DNA of 64,000 nucleotides from Bog-473 sp963821755 (GCA_963821755.1 CAWGEX010000003.1:124001-188000); one strand, 5' to 3'. Counted from the stretch's first letter, positions 51,956 to 61,392 are shown. Translations and numbers: made by a program. Notes: generated from the letters alone by a model not told the origin.

Positions 51956-52750
51956 TCAATGGAATTGACTGAATGGTTGCAGCAGCTCCGGTCCGGCGAA
52001 AATGGCCAGCGCCGTTCCGAGGGCCAGAAAGACCCCGTAGGGAATCTGTTCTTGCCGGCTGATCCGTTTGGTCGCGATGAGCGCGATGCCGATGATGGCG
52101 CCGATGAGGTTGGCCGCGAAGAATCCCAGCAGGACGTAGCGCACGCCGAGCCAGCCGAGAGCGAGGCCGAGAACCAGGGCCAGGCGGACGTCACCGAATC
52201 CCAGCAAGCGCGGGCTCACGGCGTTCAACCCGAAGAAGAGGATGAACCAGCCCAGGGCGCACAGGGTTGCCACCAGGAGGTCGTGCCATTGACCGGTGGC
52301 CGCCGCGGCCATGACCAGCAATGCGGCGACCATTCCGAGAAGGGGATAGACGATCTTCTTGGGGAGCAGGAGGCGCTCCACATCGATGTAGGACAGCGCC
52401 AAGAGCCCGGCGAAGAGCACGAGGAACGCCGGCACATCCCACTGATACCCGAAGCGAGCGGCGGTCCCCGCAAACAGGCCCGCCGTGGCCAGTTCGACAA
52501 GCGGATATCGCGCTGAAATCGGAGCCTGGCAATTGCGGCATCGGCCCCGTAGGACGAGCCAGGAGAGGACGGGGATGTTGTCCCAAGGAGCGATGGGGGA
52601 GTGACATCCCGGGCAGGCCGATGGCGGTGTCACGATCGACTCTCCGCGGGGCACCCGGTAGATGACGACGTTCAAGAACGATCCGACGGCGAGCCCGAGA
52701 ACGGCGCAGCCGACGATGAGAATTCCCAGCACGGGCGACCTAGCCCTCAC
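51956..52750 (-). CDS. pilD: prepilin peptidase PilD
   Basis: The 264-residue polytopic membrane protein has an N-terminal hydrophobic helix, the cytosolic zinc-binding loop with CPGCH and CRNC, and the aspartyl protease motifs YIDVERLLLP and GFGDVRLALVLG (catalytic Asp residues). It cleaves leaders of the prepilins in this locus and N-methylates the new N-terminus; the CxxC pairs suggest it retains both functions. GTG 52750 is used as start, and GTG 52732 is an alternative. It converges on the DUF429 gene. Confidence 0.94.
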   Translation of the reverse strand: MRARSPVLGILIVGCAVLGLAVGSFLNVVIYRVPRGESIVTPPSACPGCHSPIAPWDNIPVLSWLVLRGRCRNCQAPISARYPLVELATAGLFAGTAARFGYQWDVPAFLVLFAGLLALSYIDVERLLLPKKIVYPLLGMVAALLVMAAAATGQWHDLLVATLCALGWFILFFGLNAVSPRLLGFGDVRLALVLGLALGWLGVRYVLLGFFAANLIGAIIGIALIATKRISRQEQIPYGVFLALGTALAIFAGPELLQPFSQFH

Positions 52751-52995
52751 GCCCGCACGTCATTGCGGCCAACGTTACCTGTGCCTGCACCGCCGATTGA
52801 GGACCGTCGCCTCGTCGAGGGTGCATGCCGGTGTGGCACACGCCGAAAATCGGTGGACCATGCCGCCGCAGTTCGCCAACGTGGCGAAGCGTCACCGAGG
52901 CCCCTGTCATCTCATCGCGGTGGACTTCCAAACCGGGACGGTACCGAGTGGAGCGTGCACCCGATGCCAGCGCCAAGCGTGCGAAGGTGGGGGGC

Positions 52996-53646
52996 GTGAG
53001 TGCCGAAATCGACCAGGAAAAGAAGGCCTCAGCCCGGGCCGCCGCCGCCATGGTGAAGGCGGGCATGCTCCTGGGCTTGGGGACCGGGACAACGGTGGCG
53101 TTTCTGGTGCCGGCCCTTGGTGAGCGCCATCTCGACGTCACCTCTGTCGCCACGTCTCCGGCCACCGAATCCGCGGCCGGCGCGGCCGGACTGAAGGTGG
53201 TTCCCTTCGAAGGCATCGACCGCCTCGATCTGGCCATCGATGGATCGGACCAGGTGGATCCACAGGGCTGGTTGGTCAAAGGGGGCGGTGGTGCCCACAC
53301 GCGGGAAAAGATCGTGGCCGCGGCGGCCGATCGCTTCGTGGTCATCGTGTCGTCGAACAAAGTGGTCGATCGGCTCCGCCCGCCCGTTCCGCTCGAGCTG
53401 ATGGCGTTCGGCCTCGACGTGGTTCGACGGGTCATTCCCGGCATCGAGCTGCGCCGAGCCCCGTTGACGCCGGACGGAGGCGTCCTGGCCGACTACCACG
53501 GCGAGGTTGATGATCCCGAGCGACTCTCAGCGCTGTTCGACGCCACCCCGGGCGTGGTGGCCCACGGGCTCTTCCCGCCGAGCATGGTCTCGGCCGTCTT
53601 GATCGGACGCGGCGATCAGGTCGAGGAGCGCCAGATCACCCCGTAG
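52996..53646 (+). CDS. rpiA: ribose-5-phosphate isomerase A
   Basis: The 216-residue protein has the RpiA blocks GMLLGLGTGTTVAFLVPALG, SVATSPATESAA, LDLAIDGSDQVDPQGWLVKG and GAHTREKIVAAAADRF, including the catalytic Asp/Lys-Gly region. It interconverts ribose-5-phosphate and ribulose-5-phosphate in the pentose phosphate pathway. GTG 52996 follows a G-rich ribosome site. The upstream open frame is not protein-like. It stands alone, divergent from pilD. Confidence 0.93.
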   Translation: MSAEIDQEKKASARAAAAMVKAGMLLGLGTGTTVAFLVPALGERHLDVTSVATSPATESAAGAAGLKVVPFEGIDRLDLAIDGSDQVDPQGWLVKGGGGAHTREKIVAAAADRFVVIVSSNKVVDRLRPPVPLELMAFGLDVVRRVIPGIELRRAPLTPDGGVLADYHGEVDDPERLSALFDATPGVVAHGLFPPSMVSAVLIGRGDQVEERQITP

Positions 53647-53716
53647 GGCCGTCATGGGCCCGCGAGCTCGGCGTCGATTCGGCGACGATTCCGATCCGGC
53701 CGGCACGGCCGGCACC

Positions 53717-54946
53717 TCACCTCGTCGGCGTGAAGGTAACCGGTAGGCAGTTGGGGGAGCGGAAGATCTGACCCAGAATGTGTGGGTCGCGGTCGCCGGG
53801 GTCCAGTGCCAGGTCGGGCAGTCGGTCCAGCACGCGGTTCACCAGGGCGCGGGTCTCCAGCCGGGCCAGGTGCATGCCGAGGCACATATGCGGTCCGTGG
53901 GCGAAGGCGATATGGGGAATGTTCGGTCGGAAAATGTCGAAGACCTCGGGATTCTCCCACCGCGTCTCGTCGTGGTTGGCCGACCCGAGGTTCGGCGTGA
54001 CGCTCTCACCCGCCGCCAGGGTCACCCCGCCGAGCTCCACTTCGCAAGTGGTGGTCCGATTGATGGTCAGCAGCGGCGGTTCGAACCGAAGTGCCTCCTC
54101 GATGGCCTGGGGGAGCAGCGAGCGATCATTGCGCACGGCGTCGAGCTGGTCGGTGTGGGTCAGCAGCAGGTAGAGGAGGTTGCCCGAGGAGCGGTAGGTG
54201 GTCTCGGCCCCCGCCGGCAGGAGGAGGCGGAGGAAGGAGTAGATGGCCTCGTCGGAAAGGCTCTCCCCGTCGATCTCCGCCGTCACCAGGTCGCTGATGA
54301 CGTCCTCTTTGGGGGCTGCCCTTCGTTCGGCCACGACCTTGGCGAAATAGTCGCGCAGGGACTCTGAGGCCTGCAGCCCTCGGTCGATGTCGGCCACCAG
54401 GCCGATCAGCTCCATCGACCAGCGTTGGAATTGGACGAAGTCTTCTTCGGGCAGTCCGAGCAGGCGGGAGATGACCCGCACCGGGAATTCGAACGTCAGT
54501 TGGCGTACTAGGTCGGCCTCGCCATCGGCCACGAAGCGGTCGATCAATTCGTCGATGATCGGCCCGATGAATTCAGGTTCCCAACGGGCCAGTGACTTCT
54601 CCCGGAAGGCTTGGGCCACCAGATTGCGATGTCCCCGGTGTTCGGGATCGTCCATACCCAGGATCATGTGGCCCATGACCATGCCGATGGTGGAGTCGTA
54701 CCCGGTGGAGGTGAAGGTCTTGGCGTCGCGCAGGATGCGGGAGCAGTCGTCGTAGCGGAAGGCGATCCATCCCGGCTCGACCTCTATACCCTCGGGCAGG
54801 AAGTCCATGGGCATGAGGTTGCCCTTCCAGACCGGCGTGTCCCGGCGCTTGGCGATGAAGTCGGTGTACGGGTCCCGGGTGGTCCCGGCCACGACATCGC
54901 TGAAGGCAGCGAACGGGTCGTACTCGGATTCCTGGGTTGTGCTCAT
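53717..54946 (-). CDS. cytochrome P450
   Basis: The 409-residue soluble P450 starts at ATG 54946 behind GAGGAA. It has the I-helix oxygen-activation motif PAGAETTYR, the ExxR motif in EEALRFEPP, and the heme-binding loop FAHGPHMCLGMHLAR with the axial Cys. The GMDDPEHRGHRNLV segment (helix C region) is typical of bacterial class I enzymes. It needs ferredoxin partners, none of which are adjacent. The hydrophobic-substrate context (acyl-CoA, dehalogenase genes) suggests oxidation of lipids or xenobiotics, which is inference. Confidence 0.95.
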   Translation of the reverse strand: MSTTQESEYDPFAAFSDVVAGTTRDPYTDFIAKRRDTPVWKGNLMPMDFLPEGIEVEPGWIAFRYDDCSRILRDAKTFTSTGYDSTIGMVMGHMILGMDDPEHRGHRNLVAQAFREKSLARWEPEFIGPIIDELIDRFVADGEADLVRQLTFEFPVRVISRLLGLPEEDFVQFQRWSMELIGLVADIDRGLQASESLRDYFAKVVAERRAAPKEDVISDLVTAEIDGESLSDEAIYSFLRLLLPAGAETTYRSSGNLLYLLLTHTDQLDAVRNDRSLLPQAIEEALRFEPPLLTINRTTTCEVELGGVTLAAGESVTPNLGSANHDETRWENPEVFDIFRPNIPHIAFAHGPHMCLGMHLARLETRALVNRVLDRLPDLALDPGDRDPHILGQIFRSPNCLPVTFTPTR

Positions 54947-55223
54947 GCCACGAATTCCTCCCCTACGGATGCAGCCAAAGACTGCCTTGAAGTCACGACC
55001 ATGAGCATCGCAGAGGTCAGCGGCCGGCGCATCTCGGTCCCGGGCGGTGGCGGCTGGGCGGCTGCGGACGGGGTCCCCGGCTCCGAGGAGCTTGTCGTCG
55101 CCCACGGCCCGGCCCGCCCTCCAGCGTGAGTCACCCCGATTGGTCGAATCGGGGCGATGGCCTCGTTCCTCGGCTCGCCGCCCCAGAGCAGCTGCCGCAT
55201 CGGCGGCGTAGGATCCCGCCTCG
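54947..55223. other. divergent intergenic region
   Basis: These 277 bases separate the P450 gene and the dehalogenase-like gene and should carry both promoters. A minus-strand open frame (54943-55233) overlaps the P450 start and has poor composition, so it is not called. Confidence 0.4.
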
Positions 55224-56129
55224 ATGAAGACACTGCGCACGCCCGATACCTGCTTCGAGGGACTCCCGGATTTCAACTTCGACCCGCACTACGCCGAGGT
55301 GGCTGATGGCGAGGGAGGTCACCTGCGCGTCCACTACCTGCGTGAAGGTAATCCGGAGGCCCCGGTGGTCCTGCTGATGCACGGCGAGCCCTCATGGTCG
55401 TTCCTCTACCGCAAGATGATTCCCGTGCTCACCGCGGCCGGTCTCCAGATTGTGGCGCCGGACCTGGTGGGCTTCGGCCGCTCGGACAAGCCGGCCGAGC
55501 GCGGCGACTACACCTACGCCCGCCACGTCGAGTGGATGCGCGAGCTGTTGTTCGAGCACCTGGACCTGCGGGATATCACATTGGTCTGCCAGGACTGGGG
55601 CGGCCTCATCGGCCTGCGATTGGTGGGGGAGCACCCCGATCGCTTCGCCCGGGTGGTGGCGGCCAACACCTTCCTACCTACCGGCGATACCGATCCGGGC
55701 GAGGCGTTCTTCAACTGGCAGCGCTTTTCTCAGGAGGTGGAGGTTTTCCCGACCGGCTTCATCGTCAACACCGGCTGCCTCAGTGATCTGTCCGAGGAGG
55801 TCCAGGCGGCGTACGACGCGCCCTTTCCCGATGAGTCCTACAAGTCGGGTGCCCGCGCCTTTCCCTTACTGGTGCCCTCGCGTCCCGACGACCCGGCCCA
55901 TGACGCCAACGTGGCGGCCTGGGTCGGACTGGCGGCCTTCGATCGCCCTTTCCTCACCGCCTTCGCCGACAGCGATCCGATCACCGCCGGGGCGCACCGT
56001 GCCCTGCAGGAGCGGATCGCCGGCGCCCAGGGACAGGCCCACACCACCATCGTCGGCGCCTCGCACTTCCTGCAGGAGGACAAAGGGGAAGAGCTGGCTC
56101 GCGTGGTGGTCGACTTCGTCACTTCGTGA
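55224..56129 (+). CDS. haloalkane dehalogenase-like alpha/beta hydrolase
   Basis: The 301-residue protein has the HLD-type motifs: oxyanion loop LMHGEPSWSFLYRKM, nucleophile elbow VCQDWGGLIG with Asp124 and the halide-stabilising Trp125, and the catalytic His near 281 in VGASHFLQED. An Asp nucleophile rather than Ser separates dehalogenases from esterases. It also has the DLVGFGRSDKP loop. It would release halide from haloalkanes, but close homologues of unknown substrate exist. It overlaps trmO by 4 bases (GTGA). Confidence 0.9.
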   Translation: MKTLRTPDTCFEGLPDFNFDPHYAEVADGEGGHLRVHYLREGNPEAPVVLLMHGEPSWSFLYRKMIPVLTAAGLQIVAPDLVGFGRSDKPAERGDYTYARHVEWMRELLFEHLDLRDITLVCQDWGGLIGLRLVGEHPDRFARVVAANTFLPTGDTDPGEAFFNWQRFSQEVEVFPTGFIVNTGCLSDLSEEVQAAYDAPFPDESYKSGARAFPLLVPSRPDDPAHDANVAAWVGLAAFDRPFLTAFADSDPITAGAHRALQERIAGAQGQAHTTIVGASHFLQEDKGEELARVVVDFVTS

Positions 56130-56653
56130 TCCGGCCGCAGTGGGTCAGTGTGGTCGGAGCCGGCCTGTCGCGGCATCGGACAGGAACCTCTCCGCTGGTG
56201 ATCACCCTCGACCCCATCGGAGTCGTCGAAGGCGGCCGGGACGAGCCGATCGACGACAACTGGGGATCGGTGGAAGCGACCATCCGTATCGATGCCGAGC
56301 GCTTCGGCCCCGAGTCCGTGGCCGGCCTCGATGCGTTTTCGCATCTGTGCGTGGTCTTCCAGTTCCATCTGGTGGAGGAACGCGACGTGGTGACCGGGAT
56401 TCGTCACCCGCGTGGGAACACCGACTGGCCGGCCGTGGGGATGTTCGCCCAGCGCGCCAAGATGCGGCCGAATCGCCTCGGCGTGAGCGCGTGTCGGCTG
56501 CTGGCCGTCGATGGCCTCGACCTTCACGTCCGGGGCCTCGATGCCATTGCCGGCTCGCCCGTGCTCGATGTCAAGCCGTTCATGCGCGAGTTCGAACCGG
56601 CGGCGACGCACCAACCGACCTGGGCCACCGAGCTGATGCAGGGGTACTACTGA
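56126..56653 (+). CDS. trmO: tRNA (N6-threonylcarbamoyladenosine37-N6)-methyltransferase, TsaA/TrmO family
   Basis: The 175-residue protein has the TsaA/VirR-like core: a first strand with ITLDPIGVVEGG, SHLCVVFQFH, FAQRAKMRPNRLGVSACRLL and LDAIAGSPVLDVKPFM. TrmO uses SAM to methylate t6A37 in tRNA-Thr. The bacterial C-terminal domain of E. coli TrmO is missing, as in many short family members, so substrate assignment is moderate. Its 3' end overlaps the convergent DUF2127 gene by 7 bases. Confidence 0.85.
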   Translation: MIRPQWVSVVGAGLSRHRTGTSPLVITLDPIGVVEGGRDEPIDDNWGSVEATIRIDAERFGPESVAGLDAFSHLCVVFQFHLVEERDVVTGIRHPRGNTDWPAVGMFAQRAKMRPNRLGVSACRLLAVDGLDLHVRGLDAIAGSPVLDVKPFMREFEPAATHQPTWATELMQGYY

Positions 56654-57516
56654 ACCGCCGGCTGATCGAGGGCGTGCATGAAGGGGGTGGCCCGGTCCAC
56701 GGCGGGCCACCCGGTATCGGCCTTCTTCACCGCTTCTTCCGCCTTGCCCCCGCCTCGCACGCCGAAGAGCCGCTTGGAGATGAGGAGGTACAACACGATG
56801 ACCAGGTTGATGACCAGCGTCAGGATCTTCAGGGTAGAGACGCGGGTGGTCAGCTCGTAGATCTCGAAGGGGACGAGCACGCCGGTCTCGACCAGCGTTA
56901 GGTACTCGGCCCATCGGCGGGCGAACCACAGGCCGACCGCTTCGAATACCAGGATCACCGTGTAGACGGCCACGCCCGTGCCGATCAGGTAGAGCTCCGT
57001 CTTCGACAGCGCGAACAGCCGGTTGGCCTCGTGGAAGATGCCGCGGGTGGTGTCGAAGATCGGCCCGCCGAGCCCGCCCTGGAGGTCGGCGAGGACGCGC
57101 ACATAGACCTTGCGCAGCTGTTCCCGATCATGGGCGAAAAAGAAGATGGCCAGGGTGATGACGGAGAGCACGATGACGTGGAGCACACGATCGAGGGCGA
57201 TCAGGCGCAGGACGAAACGATCGCGCAGGGGGCGGCCGCGTAGCGGCACCTCGATCTCGTCGCGCTCGGGGAGGTATTCACGGGTGGCGTGGTCCGCCGG
57301 CGGGATCGGACGAGGGAGCCAGGTGTCACAGCGCAGGCACCGGTGCCAGCGCAATCCGTCCACCTCACGGACGATGGCGCAGTCCTCGGGGCGGATGTGG
57401 GCCGCGTCGGTCCCGACCAGGGTGTGGCCGTGCAATCCGCAACTGATGAGCTCGTAACGGCCCTGGCGCCGCGCTCCGCGGGGCCTCTGGGCCGGTGGAG
57501 CCATCGCCGCGTCCAT
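56647..57516 (-). CDS. DUF2127 integral membrane protein
   Basis: The 289-residue protein begins with a soluble region containing CGLHGH and WHRCLRCDTWLP (a possible zinc site with Cys and His). It continues with the DUF2127 membrane domain: helices around VLHVIVLSVITLAIFFFAHD, LYLIGTGVAVYTVILVFEAV and LTLVINLVIVLYLLISKRLF. Function is unknown. It is divergent from the CoA-transferase gene at 57623. Confidence 0.82.
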   Translation of the reverse strand: MDAAMAPPAQRPRGARRQGRYELISCGLHGHTLVGTDAAHIRPEDCAIVREVDGLRWHRCLRCDTWLPRPIPPADHATREYLPERDEIEVPLRGRPLRDRFVLRLIALDRVLHVIVLSVITLAIFFFAHDREQLRKVYVRVLADLQGGLGGPIFDTTRGIFHEANRLFALSKTELYLIGTGVAVYTVILVFEAVGLWFARRWAEYLTLVETGVLVPFEIYELTTRVSTLKILTLVINLVIVLYLLISKRLFGVRGGGKAEEAVKKADTGWPAVDRATPFMHALDQPAVQ

Positions 57517-57622
57517 GGCCCGAGATCTTGTCAGTTCTGCCGTCCCGGTGGTTGTATGGGCGAGGTCCGGGCGAGCGCGCCGCTATCCTGCCCAGGCTCA
57601 CCTAAACAAAGGATCGGTCGGC

Positions 57623-58840
57623 ATGGCCAAGGCACTCTCCGGATTCCGAGTTCTCGAAGTGGCGGCGTGGACGTTCGTTCCCGCCGCGGGCGCAGTCCTG
57701 GCCGACTGGGGTGCCGACGTCATCAAGGTGGAGCATCCCGTGATGGGCGATCCGCAGCGGGGCCTGGTCTCCATGGGCCTGATCCCCGGCGGGGACAATG
57801 CGGTGAACTACATCATGGAGCAACCCAACCGTGGCAAGCGGAGTATCGGCATCGACATCAGCACCGACGCCGGACGCGAACTCCTCTACAAACTGGTCGA
57901 GACCTCGGACGTCTTCCTCACCAGCTTCCTCCCCTCCGTGCGCCAACGGCTGCAGATCGATGTCGAGCACATCCGAGCGGTGAACCCGAACATCGTGTAC
58001 GCCCGCGGGTCGGGTCTGGGGCCCCTCGGGGCTGAGAACAACAAGCCGGGGTACGACGGGTCCATCTACTGGGGGCGGGGGGGCGTGGCCAACGCCCTGA
58101 CCCCGGCCGAGAACGAATGGCCCATCGGGGGACGGGCCGCCTTCGGTGACCTCGCCGGCGGCATGGCCATCGCCGGTGGGATCGCCGCCGGGCTCCTCCA
58201 GCGGGCCACCAGCGGCGAGGCGCCGGTCATCGATGTCTCGTTGCTGGGCTTGGCCATGTGGGTGCTCTCACCCGACATTGTGGCGTCCGGTCTCTACGGC
58301 GGCGATCCCATGCCCAAGTTCGACCGCAATTCCACCCCGAATCCGCTGGTCGGAAATTACCGGACCAGTGACGGACGATTCATCACGCTCATGATGCTGC
58401 AGGCCGACCGCTTCTGGCCCGAATTCTGCACGGTCATCGGCCGCCCGGACCTCATCGACGATCCGCGGTTCGTCGATGCGGCCAGTCGCTTCGCCAATCG
58501 CGAAGAGTGCGTGAAGACGGTGGACGCAGTGTTCGCCTCGAAGACCTACGAGGAGTGGAGAGTCGCCTTGGCGCCGCTGTCCGGCGCCTGGGCCCCGGTG
58601 CAGATGGCCAGCGAGTTGGCCGACGATCCCCAAGTCGCCGCCAACGGCTACCTGGGTCGGGTCGAGCGCGACGACGGCCGGGCGTACGACCTGGTGGCCA
58701 ACCCGGTCCAGATCGACGAGACGGCCGACCGGATGCTCCCCGCCCCCGAGCACGGTCAGCACACCGAGGACATCCTGCTCGAACTCGGCCTGGACTGGGA
58801 GGACATCATCGCCCACAAGGAGTCCGGCGCCGTCCTGTGA
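57623..58840 (+). CDS. CaiB/BaiF family III CoA-transferase
   Basis: The 405-residue protein has the family N-terminus (GFRVLEVAAWTFVPAAGAVL, GADVIKVEHPVMGDP), NRGKRSIGIDIS, and the catalytic Asp in KPGYDGSIYWGRGG. It would transfer CoA between acyl donors and acceptors or racemise acyl-CoA. It shares about the same architecture as the gene at 27964-29094 but is a separate paralog without the low-complexity insertion. ATG 57623 follows AAAGGA. Confidence 0.92.
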   Translation: MAKALSGFRVLEVAAWTFVPAAGAVLADWGADVIKVEHPVMGDPQRGLVSMGLIPGGDNAVNYIMEQPNRGKRSIGIDISTDAGRELLYKLVETSDVFLTSFLPSVRQRLQIDVEHIRAVNPNIVYARGSGLGPLGAENNKPGYDGSIYWGRGGVANALTPAENEWPIGGRAAFGDLAGGMAIAGGIAAGLLQRATSGEAPVIDVSLLGLAMWVLSPDIVASGLYGGDPMPKFDRNSTPNPLVGNYRTSDGRFITLMMLQADRFWPEFCTVIGRPDLIDDPRFVDAASRFANREECVKTVDAVFASKTYEEWRVALAPLSGAWAPVQMASELADDPQVAANGYLGRVERDDGRAYDLVANPVQIDETADRMLPAPEHGQHTEDILLELGLDWEDIIAHKESGAVL

Positions 58841-59003
58841 CCAAGGGTGGTCGGTACCAACGGCAACGAGGCTGACCTGACAACCTGCGATATCCACCTG
58901 CGATCTCGGCGGTTTTTCCGTATCGTCAAAGGGTCGTCACCACCGTGGCGAAGGGCCCGATGGCCCTTGGCACCACGGCCGCACCATGACTCGTTCGACC
59001 TTC

Positions 59004-59609
59004 TCAGTCGAAGATCGGCGGCCGATCGCGGCTGCGCTTGAGCTCGAAGAAGCCGTCCGTGGCGGTGACCAGGGCCACGCCGTCCCAGAGCTTGCCGGCC
59101 ACCTCGCCCCTGGGGGTCGGAGTCACCACCGGGCCGAAGATGGCCATGCCGTTGATGTGGATGGCCGGAGTGCCGACCTCGAGGCCGACCGGGTCCATGC
59201 CCTCGTGGTGCGACTTGCGCACGGCGTCATCGAATTCGGTGGAGGTGGCGGCGGCGGCCAGATCGGTGGAGAGGCCGACCTCCTCGAGGGCCTCGGTGAT
59301 GATGTGGGGATCGGTTCGGCGCCGCTCCACGTGGATGCGACGGCCCAGCGCCGTGTAGAGGGGCAGGAGGATGTCGGGTCCCTTCTCCCGCTCGGCCGCG
59401 ATGCAGACACGCACCGGTCCCCAGGTGCGCGCCAGGCCTTTGCGGTAGCGGTCGGAGAGGTCCTCGCGGTTCTCGTTGAGGATGGCCAGCGACATGACGT
59501 GCCAGCTGGTCGTCACCGCCCGGACCTGCTGGACCTCGAGCATCCAGCGGGAGGTGAGCCAGGCCCAGGGGCAGGCCGGGTCGAACCAGAAGTCGGCGTG
59601 CTCGGTCAG
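59004..59609 (-). CDS. mycothiol-dependent nitroreductase, Rv2466c family (DsbA-like fold)
   Basis: The sequence closely follows Mycobacterium Rv2466c: ADFWFDPACPWAWLTSRWML, WHVMSLAILNENREDLSDRY, RTWGPVRVCIAAE, KSHHEGMDPVGLEVGTPAIH and GEVAGKLWDGVALV, ending FFELKRSRDRPP. The active-site CPWA follows a thioredoxin-like first strand. Such enzymes use mycothiol and can reduce nitro-prodrugs. The ATG at 59543 would remove the active site, so the gene must begin upstream. The only candidate in register is CTG 59609, which overlaps the stop of the SDR gene as CTGA. Length from there is 201 residues. Confidence 0.85.
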   Translation of the reverse strand: MTEHADFWFDPACPWAWLTSRWMLEVQQVRAVTTSWHVMSLAILNENREDLSDRYRKGLARTWGPVRVCIAAEREKGPDILLPLYTALGRRIHVERRRTDPHIITEALEEVGLSTDLAAAATSTEFDDAVRKSHHEGMDPVGLEVGTPAIHINGMAIFGPVVTPTPRGEVAGKLWDGVALVTATDGFFELKRSRDRPPIFD

Positions 59610-60370
59610 GGGATGCCCCCGTCGACCCGGAGCACGGCGCCGGTCGTGTAGCTACTGGCGTCGGAGGCGAAATAGAGCGCGGCGCCCACGATCTCATCTG
59701 GCTGGCCGCCCCGTTGCAGGGCATGGCTGGCCCGGGCCGCCTTCTCGAAGGCGGGGATGTCCCATGCGGCGGTCACGTCGGTCATGAAGGGCCCGGCCAT
59801 GATGCAGTTCACCCGCACGGTCGGCCCGAAGGCGTGGGCGAAGCCCACGGTCAGCGCATTCACCCCGGCCTTGGCGGCGTCGTAGGGGAGCATGAACGGT
59901 TGCGGTCGGATGGAGCCCGTGCTCGATACGTTGATGATGGATCCACCATATGGGCCCTCGGCCATCCGGGAACCCACCAGGCTGGTCAGCCGGAAGGGGC
60001 CCTTGAGGTTGAGATCGACCACCTTGTCCCACAAGGCCTCGGTCACGGCCGGCAGATTCTCGTAGAGGAGCGACATGCCGGCGTTGTTGACCAGGACATC
60101 GACCCGCCCGAACGCGTCGTACGACTGCTCGACCAGGCCCTCGAGCTCGTCCCAGTGCCCGACGTGGCAGGACACGGCCAGGGCCCGCCGCCCCCGTGCT
60201 TCGACCTCACGGGCCACCGCCCGGCAGTTCTCCAGCTTGCGGCTGGCGATGATGACGTCGGCTCCGGCGTCGGCCAGGCCGAGCGCCATGGCCCGCCCCA
60301 GCCCGCGGCTGCCCCCGGTGACCAGGGCCACCCTGCCGTCCAGGGCGCCGCCGCCGGAGCGGCCACTCAC
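59606..60370 (-). CDS. short-chain dehydrogenase/reductase (SDR)
   Basis: The 254-residue classical SDR has the cofactor motif VALVTGGSRGLGRAMALGLA, VDVLVNNAGMS, the catalytic Ser in NVSSTGSIRPQ and YDAAKAGVNAL (Tyr-x3-Lys), and ends GAVLRVDGGIP. It reduces or oxidises a hydroxyl/keto group using NAD(P). GTG 60370 overlaps the stop of the phosphotransferase gene (GTGA), so it is the fourth gene of a tight minus-strand operon with acyl-CoA genes, which suggests a 3-hydroxyacyl or alcohol substrate. Confidence 0.93.
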   Translation of the reverse strand: MSGRSGGGALDGRVALVTGGSRGLGRAMALGLADAGADVIIASRKLENCRAVAREVEARGRRALAVSCHVGHWDELEGLVEQSYDAFGRVDVLVNNAGMSLLYENLPAVTEALWDKVVDLNLKGPFRLTSLVGSRMAEGPYGGSIINVSSTGSIRPQPFMLPYDAAKAGVNALTVGFAHAFGPTVRVNCIMAGPFMTDVTAAWDIPAFEKAARASHALQRGGQPDEIVGAALYFASDASSYTTGAVLRVDGGIP

Positions 60371-61392
60371 AGGGGCGTGGTCGCCGCCAGATCGGCGGCC
60401 CCTTGGGCCATGTTGAGCACGACGTCACCGAACAACTCCATCTTCTCGTTGTCGGTCTCACCCTTGACCACCCGGGCGTAGCCGCCCTCGAGCACGACCG
60501 CCAGCTTGAAGCGGGCCAGGATGACGTAGTAGTCGATCTCGTCGACCGGTCGGCCGCTCTCGCGCTCGTAGTAGTCGAGGAGTTCCGATGCCGAGGGCAT
60601 GCCGCCGTAGTCGACATAACTGACGGTCGAGGCGCCGGACGTGTCATCGGGCCAGCCGTTGATGACCCAGCCGAGGTCGAGCAGCGGGTCGCCGACCGTG
60701 GCCATCTCCCAGTCCACGATGGCGGCCAGCCGGGCCGGCGCACCGTGGCGGTACATCACGTTGGCGAACTGGTAGTCGCCGTGCATGATCCCCGGCTTGT
60801 AGGTGCTGGGCTGGTGCCCGCGCAGCCACTCGGCGGCGACGTCGAGCCCGGGCAACGGGCGGAACTGGAAGGTGGCCAGGTGGGCCAGCCAACGGTCGAC
60901 CTGGCGCTCGTGGAACCCGTCCGGCTTGCCGAAGCCCTCGAGGCCCCGGGCCTCCCAGTCCACCCGGGACAGCTTGGCGATGCCGTCGACCAACTCGAAG
61001 GCCAGGCCCCGCCGTGCCTCGAGGTCCTCGCCGAACGGCGCCGGCCAGGTGGTGCCTTCCTGGATGGGGGACCACCCGTCGACGAACTCCATCAGGTAGA
61101 AGCACCCACCGAGGACCGAGGGGTCGTCACACCCGGCCACCACGCGGGCATGGGGGACATCGGTGTCGGCCAGGGCGCTCAGGAGACGGTGCTCGCGCAC
61201 CATGGTGTTGTTGCGTCCCGGTGGCACGACTTCGGGTGGTTTGCGCAAGGCCACGGTGTAGTCGCCGCGGGTGACCGAGAAGAGATCGTTGGAGGCGCCG
61301 CCGGTGACGAACTCGGTCTCGATGTCCAGGCCGGCGCCGGGTAGGCCCGCCGCGTCCATGAAGCCGGCCAGGGCGGCGATGTCGAGACTCAC
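60367..61392 (-). CDS. phosphotransferase (APH/ACAD10-like kinase fold)
   Basis: The 341-residue protein from GTG 61392 has the APH-family core: an ATP-binding region (GASNDLFSVTRGDYTVALRK), the Brenner motif IMHGDYQFANVMYRHG with the catalytic Asp, and the metal-binding VDWEMATVGDPLLDLG. Such proteins sit next to acyl-CoA dehydrogenases in actinobacteria and resemble the kinase domain of mammalian ACAD10/11, which phosphorylates 4-hydroxyacyl-CoA. That role is inferred here. It overlaps the dehydrogenase stop as GTGA. Confidence 0.9.
   Translation of the reverse strand: MSLDIAALAGFMDAAGLPGAGLDIETEFVTGGASNDLFSVTRGDYTVALRKPPEVVPPGRNNTMVREHRLLSALADTDVPHARVVAGCDDPSVLGGCFYLMEFVDGWSPIQEGTTWPAPFGEDLEARRGLAFELVDGIAKLSRVDWEARGLEGFGKPDGFHERQVDRWLAHLATFQFRPLPGLDVAAEWLRGHQPSTYKPGIMHGDYQFANVMYRHGAPARLAAIVDWEMATVGDPLLDLGWVINGWPDDTSGASTVSYVDYGGMPSASELLDYYERESGRPVDEIDYYVILARFKLAVVLEGGYARVVKGETDNEKMELFGDVVLNMAQGAADLAATTPL

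Noticed and set aside
54943..55233. Minus-strand 96-codon open frame between the P450 and dehalogenase genes
   Set aside because: It has Pro/Arg/Ser-rich random composition, no ribosome site, and overlaps both the P450 start and the dehalogenase start.
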